From contig JANTQF010000148.1 of NCBI GenBank assembly GCA_032988165.1, positions 18,851 to 82,850 of the forward strand: DNA of 64,000 nucleotides. Direction: 5' to 3'. The notes beneath the pieces are model-generated. The model did not search any database, had not been told where the DNA came from, and saw nothing but the letters and a program-made list of their open reading frames with translations. Origin of the DNA: Emmonsiellopsis sp. PD_33 (taxonomy: Eukaryota > Ascomycota > Eurotiomycetes > Onygenales > Ajellomycetaceae). Both the position numbers and the translations under genes were made by a program. Below, in pieces: positions 49,071-59,249 of the stretch; within the stretch, counting starts at the first letter, position 1, and each line of letters opens with the position of its first letter.

Positions 49071-50065
49071 TAATGGTTTGTACAGGAGATACTAGTATGT
49101 ATAATGAAAATAAAGATATTAGTACATAATGAAAGAAACACCTCTTTACTTACTATCTCATTATCTACTAGTAATACTAATTATAGAGGTTTACCTACTC
49201 TAATTTCATCCTTTAATTTCATTCTTTTTGCATATTCTACCCTAAGACCTCTAATAGATTACTAAGCCCTCAGCTTCTATATCAGCCTTATAGAGTATCT
49301 ATAGCCTGAACAAGGAATATCCATCCCTATATTTATCTCAATTATGTGTTTTTGAAGCTGACTATGACTCATCCTTTAAGTACTTATTTAGCTTTTAAAA
49401 CTCTTCATCTAAGGACTCATTCAACACTGCAACACTGGCTACTAATAATTGTGGAGAGTCTGGCTTGATATACTATTATTCTTCCTTTTTCCACTGAAGC
49501 CTATTATAGGTATTAGAGGCCATGATTATTAAGCTATCAACATCATATCAATCAGGGTGCCTAATGTAGAATGAAAGGCAAATATTAATTTTAATCTATA
49601 AAAACTTGACTATCTCCTTACTAACTTAATAAATACAATTTATTATTATGAAAGTATTCTTGATGAAGTTATAGTTTAGCATTCTTTTTCTTAGATGATG
49701 AAATCATGGAAAGTCATATTTACTATAAAGTGTGTATTCAAGAGAATTAAAAAACATCTTGAAGTATTCTTATGGGGACTTAAGGCATAAATTATATAAC
49801 TTTAAAAAGAGTTTATTATATTCAAGGCATTGTTCTGCATTCTTAGTCAGTAATTGCAAGAGTTAGTAGAGGTTAAAGATAATTAACATATACTCATACT
49901 AATTAATAATGTTTTCCAGTGACTAGATGTATTATACTTGATGATGTAATATAAATGCAAGCACAGTATTTAACTCAGTGAACTAATAATAGTGAAGGAG
50001 AATTTACTGTTTAATTATATAAGCTCTGCAATTAAGATTACAGTTATATTCTATATGCCTATTAG
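49071..50065. other. AT-rich stretch without a recognised gene
   Basis: Nothing I can name. It has no CpG that I can see and no frame with a family motif, and it ends abruptly at the GC-rich island. Confidence 0.4.
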
Positions 50066-50820
50066 CCCTGCGTGCATGGCTTAATGGTATAAGTGGCTGG
50101 CGGCCTTGGCATCCCTATAGCACCTATATGTTATGGGGGCGGGTTTGAATCCCACTGGGGGCACTTGCTTTTTACCCACCAAGAGAGGTGTAAAACATCA
50201 GGTAGGTTAGGGCCTATCCTCAACTAAAAACCTGGGTGGTTTTGGGTCCATCCTCAACTAAAACTCTTGGCCTTTAACTAGGGAACGCTTTTAAAAACCA
50301 TCCGATTGGTGGGGCTGGTTAGTGGCGCCCCTAGGCCTCAAAAGCTTGCATGCTTTGGGCCCTAGGGCAGCCGCTAAAAAGGCCTAGCCAAAGAGGACAC
50401 CCTAGGCCTCCTTGGCCCCCAGCCGTGTCAGTGGCAAACCTAACAATAACTAAGGGTTAGGCCCACACTAGGACCAAAAACACCTAGATTCCCTACTTGG
50501 CGGCCTTGGGTACTACAAGGGAGGTGGTTAGTGGGGCTAATAGGCTGCATGCTAGGCCTATTAGGTGCCTGCAAGACCATGACAGCCCACTGGTAGGCTG
50601 CAATGCTGAGGTGGGTAACTGGAAGCTTTAATTAATTAGTGTGGGGATATAGGGCTAGTTAGTTAAGGTGAGCAGTGGCTATTACTAAGGAATGGACTGG
50701 GAACTTAGTTAAATAATAGGCCTGACTGGATGGAGGCGGCAGTCGGTAGTTATAGGCCTTGTATATAACTACTTAAGGTGCAAAGCCTCTAGGTGGTAGC
50801 CTAGGGGGGACACTGAGTAA
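50066..50820 (+). mobile_element. GC-rich, CpG-retaining unit with tRNA-like head (SINE-like)
   Basis: About 750 bp whose composition is unlike both flanks: it keeps about eleven CpGs (GGCGG, GGGCGGG, AACGCT, CATCCGATTGG, GGCGCC and others) in a block otherwise almost free of them. It starts with a tRNA-like segment with Pol III boxes and goes on into a body with a direct repeat (ATCCTCAACTAAAA at about 50,216 and 50,250) and many AGGCCT/CCTAGG motifs. It abuts the truncated LINE at about 50,820. It could be a SINE that arrived after the hypermutation or escaped it, or a composite 5' region of the LINE. No open frame of note. Confidence 0.5.
50077..50152 (+). promoter_or_regulatory. tRNA-like A and B boxes (Pol III type 2)
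   Basis: TGGCTTAATGG (50,077-50,087) fits the A box and GGTTTGAATCC (50,142-50,152) fits the B box. The flanking 7-mers (GCGTGCA at 50,070 and TGGGGGC at about 50,156) pair only partly and no canonical anticodon arm folds, so this is a tRNA-derived promoter rather than a working tRNA. Confidence 0.55.
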
Positions 50821-51892
50821 TATACTTAGACTTTCTAATACTGAAAGAGGTTTATCTTTTCAGGCTATGAGATAACTTTATATAGCCTGTACAGCCTCAG
50901 TGTCTGATTTTGCAGTTCAGGTTTGATGGAAGAATCAAAAGAATTATATAAGTTGGTTTCAAAAACTTCAGAATCAGGCTTTAAGAAGGATTCTAGGGGC
51001 TTTTAAGACTTCTCCATATAGAGCTATGGAGATTGAAGCTTCTATTCCACCTCCTGAGATAAGGCTAGAAAAGGTATGCATGAATTATGCTTTAAGAATA
51101 ATAAAAATGAGCTTGAAACATCTAATTAGACAGAGAGTTTCCTCATCTTATCCACCATATAACTCAGGGAATGAGTTAGATTGGGATAAGTATGAAGATT
51201 GGAATGAGAACTCAGAGAATTCATTAAAGTTAGTGCCTTCCCAGCTTTATAGAATATGTTCTATAGTTAAGGGATACTTTAAGAGTCTTAATATAGAAGG
51301 TATTCAGCATGAGGGGTTATATCCTTGGAGAAAAACTCTGCAGAATCTAATTGATATTGATATTAGTATCTTATTAAAAGAGGAAGAGAAAGAAATGCAT
51401 CTTCAAAAACTAGAGAGAATTAATAAAGATAGAGTTTTATTAATATATTCAGATGGTTTAAAAAGTGAACAGGATGATATAGGAGCTGATTTAGCTTTTA
51501 AACATTCTAAAATGAACTCTGAGTATACTTTAGACTCCTGGAATCTAGGAAGGGAGTGTGAAGTCTTTAATGCAGAGCTTTTTGCAATTTAAAAGGCCTT
51601 TCTTCTGGCAGGAAAGATGTTCAGAGAAGATACTACTATTCAAAATATATGGATTTTCTCTGATAGTCAAGCTGCTTTAAAGAGACTCCAAAGAAATGAG
51701 ATTCATAATGGTCAAATAAATCTGAATACTATTCAAAAAGCTTTAAATCAGACTTTAAGGTTAAAATCTGATGTTCAATTTCATTTACACTGGGTCCCAG
51801 CTCATATGGGGATACAGGGTAATGAAAAGGCAGATTTAGCAGCTAAGAATGAAGCTGAAAAACCTTTTTCTTCAGTAAAAACTGTGTCCTGG
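50820..51892 (+). mobile_element. LINE (non-LTR retrotransposon), 5'-truncated, left part
   Basis: The 3' part of a Tad/I-like LINE, cut at its left side by the GC-rich unit and on its right by element D. The right part resumes at 63,334. The CTGG before element D (51,889-51,892) is repeated after it (63,330-63,333). Confidence 0.85.
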
Positions 51893-52211
51893 TGTGGTGG
51901 GGATCTGCCATCAGGTCAGATCAATTTTTTGCTGAGGCTTTTCACCACCAAGCACAGCCATGAAGATAGATATTTTTCTTTCATTGCAAGACTTCATCTA
52001 TTCATTTGTGGATTTCTCATGCATGTGTATGCTTCTTTGAGATAGATCTTTTATTTCTTTTGTGTGTTATCTTATCATTTTATTACTGTGTTATTTTGTA
52101 CTATAAATTGCCAATACATTCCTCTGCTTTGATATTGATATTAATTCTTTTCTTGTATTTGCCACTGTCCTGTTCAGTGCCACCTGATGTGCACACCCTG
52201 TCCCTGCTTCA
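51893..52211 (+). repeat. Element D 5' LTR (319 bp)
   Basis: TGTGGTGGGGATCTGCC...CCCTGCTTCA. Against the 3' LTR the differences I see are all transitions, e.g. GCCATCAGG versus GCTGTCAGA, consistent with an ancestral GCCGTC. The hydrophobic frame at 52,006-52,224 is just LTR translation. Confidence 0.92.
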
Positions 52212-52743
52212 TTGGTGCATATGATTGGAAACATAAATGGATGAATAGATGGCAGTGTTGATATAGATAACTATGCTGAGTTTCTTTCTCCTTTTTCCTT
52301 TTCTTTTGTTGAGTGTGCTGCTCAATGCAATTCTCTTATTTCAGTTTGTGATAGGCTCATTTGGTTGGAGTAGGCCCACAGCTTTACAGCTGTGCCAATA
52401 ATAATACTGTCAGAAGAAAACTTCAAAGAATGAACCTGCTGAACTATTGAAATCATCAAGTCATTCCTTAATAAATGTAGACTCTAGTGAGAAGAAAAAT
52501 CTGTAGTAGATCTTACAGTTCCTTCTCTTCCTTGAGTCCCTGAATCTCTATCTGTAAAAAGACACAGATATTGCTATTATTATCAATCTATTTCTCATTT
52601 GTAAATAAGAGCTACTTGTCTATTCATTTCTCCATTAATATATACCTTCTAAGTACACTCAGTCAGACTCCATCACATATTGTTGAACTCAGTCAGAAAA
52701 AGCATCAGCTCTATCACCAAAAATTGAGATCAACAGTGAGAAG
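52212..52743 (+). other. Element D primer-binding region and leader
   Basis: TTGGTGCATATGATTGG follows the 5' LTR directly and contains a TGG as expected for complementarity to a tRNA CCA end; which tRNA I cannot tell. The rest to the gag ATG is a leader without a frame. Confidence 0.5.
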
Positions 52744-55248
52744 ATGTTCAGCTCTACTAATTCCTCATCAGGTCTGCCTACACCTAGCAGTACCTTGCCT
52801 TCTGAATGTGAAATGATTTATCAGTGGCTTGTCATATCCATATCAGTTTCTGGATCCCTTGGAGCCCTCTCTTTTAATGGGAAAGATGTCACTCAGTTTG
52901 TCAACCAGTTCAATGCCATGTTGAAGCTGCATTATGTTTCTGAGGATGAAACCTTGATAATGCTGTGCAACTATTACTCTATGAAACTACAGGGTCATGT
53001 GAATTGGTTGGTGAAGAACCTGCAAATCTAGATCAAAGTTAAAGTAAGATTGGTGTCAGAGTTCTAGCAGGATGATACTCATCAGTAAATGTACAACTAG
53101 ATCTATCTGAATGCTCTGTCTAGTTTCAAATAATCTTTCAGCTGAGATATTCTCACTTTCTATCATCAATTCTGCACCATCACCAAGCTACTGATCAGCT
53201 AGAATGAGATTCAGGAATCTCTTGCCTGCTAGTTGTTCTTACAAGGTTTGCCTGATGGGATTCATAAGAAGGCTTTTTGTAAGGCTAGATTTGATCAAAA
53301 CAACCCATCTGAGTGGAAAATTTTGAAGGTTTATGAAGCCACAGCAGAATCTTAGGAAGTCAAAGAGAAGATGACCCAAATAATCATACCTGATCTGGGT
53401 TCCCATATGATGCCACCCACTCAGCTGCCTCCTGCTCAGTCTATCTTCAATCCACCTATCTTAGCTGTACTAAGACCTTAAGTGGTCTCCTCTGTGCTAC
53501 CTGCTTCTTCTGATTCAGCTTCAAGGAATTTGAATGATAGCTTGCTTGAATCTCTTGTTAACCAGATGAATGTGCTGTTGCTGGCCATCACAAATTTTCA
53601 ACAGCAGGAGAATATATAATAATCAGCTATGATGCTATGTGTCCTCACCAACTAGGGATCTATTAATCCTGCTCAAGATCTTACAAACATTTTCTATTAT
53701 AGGATGCAGTGTGGCCCTGACAGTCCATATTGACCTTGATCTGGAAGTATGTTACAATATGATTGCCCTCCTCATGCCTATTAGAGTTGTAGTAACTCCT
53801 CTCACATGCTTCCTTAGTGTCTCTGAATTGACAAGTTGATCAATCAGGGAAAGATCCATTAAAATAGAATGAGTAAATACTTTAATAGACATATGATGTA
53901 GCACAGCTCAAAAATCAATATAAATCAGTATGAATCACACATTATCATTATTAAGCATGCTCTTGAGTAGAGATCCACACCTCTCATCATCTCATTGACA
54001 GTAAAACTCTACAATAATGATAGCATCCTTGTTTCCTCTGATGATAGCTCATTACCTGTAGTCAATTTTATCAGCATATGCAATGTCAGGTTCAAAAGTG
54101 GTGCCAAAGAAGGCAACTCAGGCAGTGAGATGAAAGAGGTTACTAGTGTGATGGCTGCTCAGGCTGCTACTAGAAATAGTAAGAGTAAAGAGTCAGCTAC
54201 TAATAAGAATCAATCTACATTTTCTAGCTGGATTGAAAAGGAGAAAGCCCTACCTTCCACCCATTCTTAAAGGGCTGGTTGCTATTCAGATGGCTCCTAA
54301 AAATCAGTTTTATTTGCTGAGAACATCATCTTGCCTTTACCTGATCCCAACAAATCACAGACCCTTCTTAATGGCCAACTACAGGAAGAAACACTGACCC
54401 AGCTGATTAATAAAGCTGTATCTGATGTTGAGATAGCTGAAGTGCCTGAGATCCAGAAGAAAATCATCCTCTGCTGTTCCAGAAAATCTAAAGATTCCAA
54501 GCTCTCTATTGAAATGAAGGACAAGGAGAACCATGCTGCTGTGACTCAGACCATCTTTAAGAAGATTATATGTCAAAAGATTATAGGAATTCAGCTCAAG
54601 AATATTATGATCTACTCTACCCAGCTGCAGCAGATATTCTTTCAGAATCTTCCAGCTAAAGTTCAGTAATATATGATTGAGAAGAAATCTACTAGAGTCT
54701 TCTTTATTCAGCTCTCCTACCATGTCTTGAAATATGATCCTCAGTGGAACCTAGTGTTCATTAGCCATATCAAGTTTTCTATTAGCATTAGAAAGGGTCA
54801 GACTGAAGCTATATTCAACAGCAGGGCAGAGATCAACTGCATGGTGAAGAGTACTGTCTTGAGTCTTAACCTAATCATTCAGAAAGATACTCTCAAGCCA
54901 ATCCTCAGCACTGGTGATCAGCACAGTAATATTATTAGAATTTATAAGAATATTCTAATTTATATTGGATCTATATCTATACCTCAAACCTTCTTCATTC
55001 TAGAGTGTGATTCTCATAAGTGCATTCTAGGCTATCCCTATGAAAATATGACTCAATTAGTGCAACAGACAGATAATGTTAGTGGCATCACTATCACAGT
55101 TTTTAACTCAGATAATAAAACTAACCAGGTCTCCTTCCTCAGCTATTCTCCAGGAGATTATGGTGACAGACAGCTGAATGATCTTCACAGCAAGTATCAG
55201 TCTTTAAACTAGAGGTACTGAGTCCAACTGATCTTCATAATGATAATG
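52744..55248 (+). pseudogene. Element D gag and protease, degenerate
   Basis: ATG 52,744 (MFSSTNSSSGLPTPSSTLPS) starts a frame with gag-like LSFNGKDVTQFVNQFNAML and LQGHVNWLVK, then AYLNAL-type and FYHQFCTITK pieces. After a Ser/Lys-rich stretch (NSKSKESATNKNQSTFSSWI, 54,170) comes the aspartic protease region: EAIFNSRAEINCMVK (54,808-54,850), where the family has DSGAEIN, so the catalytic Asp is Asn and the Gly is Arg, followed by CILGYPYENM (55,021). Stops in the gag half are TAG/TAA/TGA at former Gln/Arg codons. The frame is one register off from pol, and a GTGAGT donor lies at 55,249. Confidence 0.75.
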
Positions 55249-55493
55249 GTGAGTAAAGAGATGAAGTTAGAGTCAGTAGCATCAGTATGATAGATAATAG
55301 GATAGAAATTCTGCTGTACAAGAGTGGTGAGAAGAAATCCAGCCAATCACAATTTTCCAGTCTAGAACTAATAAATACCTCTAGTTAATCAGCAGCTGCT
55401 ATTTAATTACCTCAGAAATCTCTACCATACATTTCTGTCATTCTGTAATAGTACTTTCAGTCATTCTCATGTGCTACATTTTCTTTCTTGCAG
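55249..55493 (+). other. Possible intron joining element D gag-protease to pol
   Basis: GTGAGT at 55,249 and TTTCTTTCTTGCAG ending at 55,493 would remove 245 bp in phase 0 and fuse the protease frame to the RT frame. No good branch site is seen, so a minus-one frameshift within this stretch is an alternative. Confidence 0.4.
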
Positions 55494-58400
55494 CACTCTA
55501 TCTCTGAAATTCATCAAGTTTGTAGCATTTAACTACACAACCTTCCTCTCTATGATTCTGCTGAGCCTTCTCCTCAATCTCATTACCTAATTGTCACCAT
55601 ACTATACAAGCAAAAAGTAGATAAGATTCAGCCTCTCAATACACTAGTAATAGATGGAGGAACACCTGGTGGAACAGATCAATGGAGAGAGATTCATCAG
55701 AAATGATATTAAGACAACATTAAATTTATAAAGGATCCATTTTCACCTTATAGTCATCTAATCATACCTTATTTCTCAGATTGCCCACACAGCTCTCACC
55801 TCACACCTGATAGAATAGAAAAGCTTCAAATTGGATTGATCTTAACACCTCAGGAGCATGAGCTGCTAATTGAGATCCTGCTTAGACAGGAGAAGATATT
55901 AGCATGGAGCTTCAGTAATTACAGAAAACTAGCTGAAGAGGTCTCTCTACCAATTAAGATTCATACTGTTGAGTATGAAGCATGGTAGGCTCCTAAATTT
56001 TCTATTCCTTGAAAATTACTGCCAACAGTCATAAAAATACTTCACAAGCAAGTTGATTCCAGCATCTTCAAACATTGTCACAGTCTATATCAGAATAAAT
56101 GATTTCTCATCAAGAAGAAGGAGTCTGGGAAATACCAAATCATTAATACCTGCATGGATATGAATGTCATTACAGTTCAGAATGCCTATATCCCTCTCAG
56201 TGCTAATACTTTTGTAGAAGATTTTACTGGGCAAGTCATCATCAGTATGATGAATTTCTTTTCTGAATATAACCAGATCACTTTGCATGAGAATAGCTGT
56301 GACATGACTACCTTCTAAACCCTGATTGACCTTCTTTACCAGACAACATTGTCATAAAGTGCCATGAATTCTATTGCTGCCTTCTGCTGAGTCATAGCTT
56401 GCATTCTCCATTCAAATATTCCTCATCAGACAGATAATTTCATGGACAACATTGGTGTGAAAGGTCTATAATCTCAGTATAATGATGAGAAAGTCATGCC
56501 AGAAATTCACTGGTTTATTTTAAAGTATCTTTAAAACCTGGATCAGACCCTGATCAGCATTGAGCTCTCAAATACATACATTTAGGTTGTAAAATCTGAG
56601 TTCAGCTACTCTAGCATGATTCTCATTGAATACATCATTGATGCTGACAGGTGCTGCTCTGAGGCCACTAAAATTATCAAAATCATTGAATGGCCTGAAC
56701 CAACTGAGATCTCTGGAGCTCATGCCTTTATTAATATTTATGTGTATTATTGCATCTGGATTCTGAACTTTGCCCTCATTTCCAACCCAATCTATTTACT
56801 GTTCAAGAAAAACACCTTTTTCATCTGGGGACCCAAGCAATCAAATGCTATATCAGTTTTGAAGATGGCACTAACAACTGCCCCTGCTCTGCACTGTATT
56901 GATTATTTCAAAGGCACTGGAGATATCATGATCACAACTGATGCCAGCAAATATAACTGAGGAGGAACATTGAGCTAGTAAGATGTTGGGAACAGGAAGC
57001 TTCATTCCTACTAATATGAGAATGGGATTTGGAGCCCAGTAGAGGTAAAGTATGATGTAGGAAAATGAGAATGCCAAGTCATCCTCAAAATATTAAAAAA
57101 ATGTTAATATTACCTGTATGGTGTTCACTTCATTCTCAAAACTGACATAAAAACCTTGATCACTCAGCTTAATTAAACAGCCACTGATCTTCCTGGCACT
57201 CTGATAATCAACTAGCTCACCTGAATTCAGATATTCAATTTTGATGTTCATCACATTTCTGGGTAGATTTATAGTGCTGCTGATGGCCTTTCTCAACAGC
57301 TACCTACTAATGGTGAGGTACCTGAGGATCAGAACATTGATGAATTCATTGAGATAGAGCTTAATTACATTAGTATGACTTCTACCACTATCCCTAACTT
57401 TAATATTCCTAATAATACTGATAGTAAAGAATTCTGCATTCTTTCATCATTCTATTCCAACCACAGTGAATCAATTATCAAATATCTCATAATCTTGAAG
57501 TAGCCTAATAATATTCCTTGCAAGGTTTTCCCAAAATGGTACAAGTATGTACTAAACTATGTTGTGCATGAGCAACATCTATTTCACCAGTCAGGCAAAG
57601 AGATTCCACTGAGGCATGTGGTGGACAATCTAGATGAGCAGAAGGAAATCATTACTCAGATGCATGACAAGTCAGACCATAAAGATTATAAGGCAATTAA
57701 CCATAAGGTCTCTCAGTAATATTAGTGGGAAGGCCTATTCACTAATGTTAAGGTATATTGCAAGAGATGCCACAAGTGCCAGTTCTGGAAAAGTAACTAC
57801 CTTGAAGAGCTACTGTATCTGACTCACCACAACTATCTGTAGGATAAGTAGTGTATCAATGTTATTAAGTTTCCAAAGAACCAGGGGAAATCATGTGCAG
57901 TTATTGCTCAGAATGATCTCACTGGCTAGGTTGAAGGCTAGCTCCTTACTCATGCTAAAGCTGAATATATAGCTCAGTTCATTTATGAAGATATTATATG
58001 CTGGCATAGTTATTTTCAGGAAATAGTGTGTAATGATGGGCCTGAAAATCAGAAATGAACCAGGATTCTCACCATCAAGTATTATGTCAGATAGATAATA
58101 ATTTTGCTGTACAATGTGAAAGTAAATGGCATGGTTGAATATGGTCACTACCCTATTTCAGATGTACTGACAAAGCTTGCTACAGATAGAAGGAATTGGG
58201 TCAATCATTTCCACTCAGTACTGTAGGTAAATCAGGTCTCCATTCAACAATCAACAGGCAAAATGCCATTCCATCTATAATATGATTATAATGCTATTCT
58301 CCCTGTTGAGCTTAAGGTTCTAACATGACAGATACTTCCATAGCACACCATTTACTCTCATACTGACCTGATATACATGCAGATTTAACAGTTGGAGAGA

Positions 58401-58796
58401 TAGGATGAGAATCTGGAGGAGGCAGCCTTTCACCTGCAGTGCATATAGGAGAAAAATCAGGATTTATTCAATGAAATCAAGCAGTTAGTATATAATTCAA
58501 TTCAGGTGGGAGATCTCATCCTTCTGCATGACATCAAAATAGAGACATTCTATTCCATCAAACTTAACTTCCAATGGTTGGATCCATATCATGTACAAGA
58601 AGTAAACCACAAGAAAGGCACTTACTATCTTGAAGAACTGGATGGCACACTGTTCCATAATACCACTGCAGGTAACTAGATAAAGAAATTTTACCTTCAT
58701 AATGATCAAATGCTAGCAGTGTTAGATAATACAGATCCAGTGGAGGATAGTAGTGAGAAGAAAGAAGATGTGGGTGGAAGAGAAGATACTTTGTAG
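55494..58796 (+). pseudogene. Element D pol (RT, RNase H, integrase), degenerate
   Basis: Frame from about 55,494 (PLYDSAEPSPQSHYLIVTIL) to TAG 58,794-58,796. RT pieces: LTPQEHELLIEILLRQEKIL (55,840), KKKESGKYQIINTCMDMNVI (56,115), then FMDNIGVKG at 56,439-56,465, where related fungal elements have a F-x-DD-x-G-V-K/R-G active site, so the second Asp is Asn. Next are PEPTEISGAHAFINIYVYYC and IWILNFALISNPIYLLFK, RNase H with IMITTDASKYN (56,925), an integrase zinc piece CKRCHKCQFWKSN (57,760), VCNDGPENQ (58,028), VNGMVEYGHYPISD and a GPY/F-like end NFQWLDPYHVQEVNHKKGTY (58,570). No chromodomain follows. Numerous TGA/TAG stops inactivate it. Confidence 0.85.
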
Positions 58797-59249
58797 TCTC
58801 TAATTCCTCATGATAAAAGTTTTATAATCATTATCTGACTACTACATTCATTTTCTTATTTCATTCATTCTTTCTTTATTTCCTTTGTTTGGCTGTATCC
58901 ACTCATCAGTTTATTTCCTTTATTAGTTGTCTCTTTATGGTTCAAATGCCAGTATGAGTGGTATGCCAGGATCCAGATGCATCTTCACATTCCTTTACAG
59001 TTTTCTTTGTTTCTTTCATTTTATAGCTATCAAAATGGTGGTATGCCTTTCTTATTCTCTCATTTTATCAGCTGTGGCTACCTTTTACATCTCACATTTG
59101 AAAAACCATAAGAGCATACTCTGCCTTACATTCTCCTTCACTTCTCTCTCACCATTATCATAGATATCTTAGCCTTGCCTTCAAACCAACTTATACAACT
59201 TATGATAATATCATATCTATGATTTCCCTCACCACCTTCCTGTAAAATA
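58797..59249 (+). other. Element D pyrimidine-rich spacer between pol and third frame
   Basis: T/C-rich sequence (CATTTTCTTATTTCATTCATT, TTCTTTGTTTCTTTCATTTT) with no pol continuation. It resembles a leader or intron, and may hold the start of the next frame; no start codon can be fixed. Confidence 0.4.

Noticed and set aside
50070..50162. Functional tRNA gene
   Set aside because: A and B boxes fit, but acceptor pairs are broken at two positions and no anticodon arm folds.
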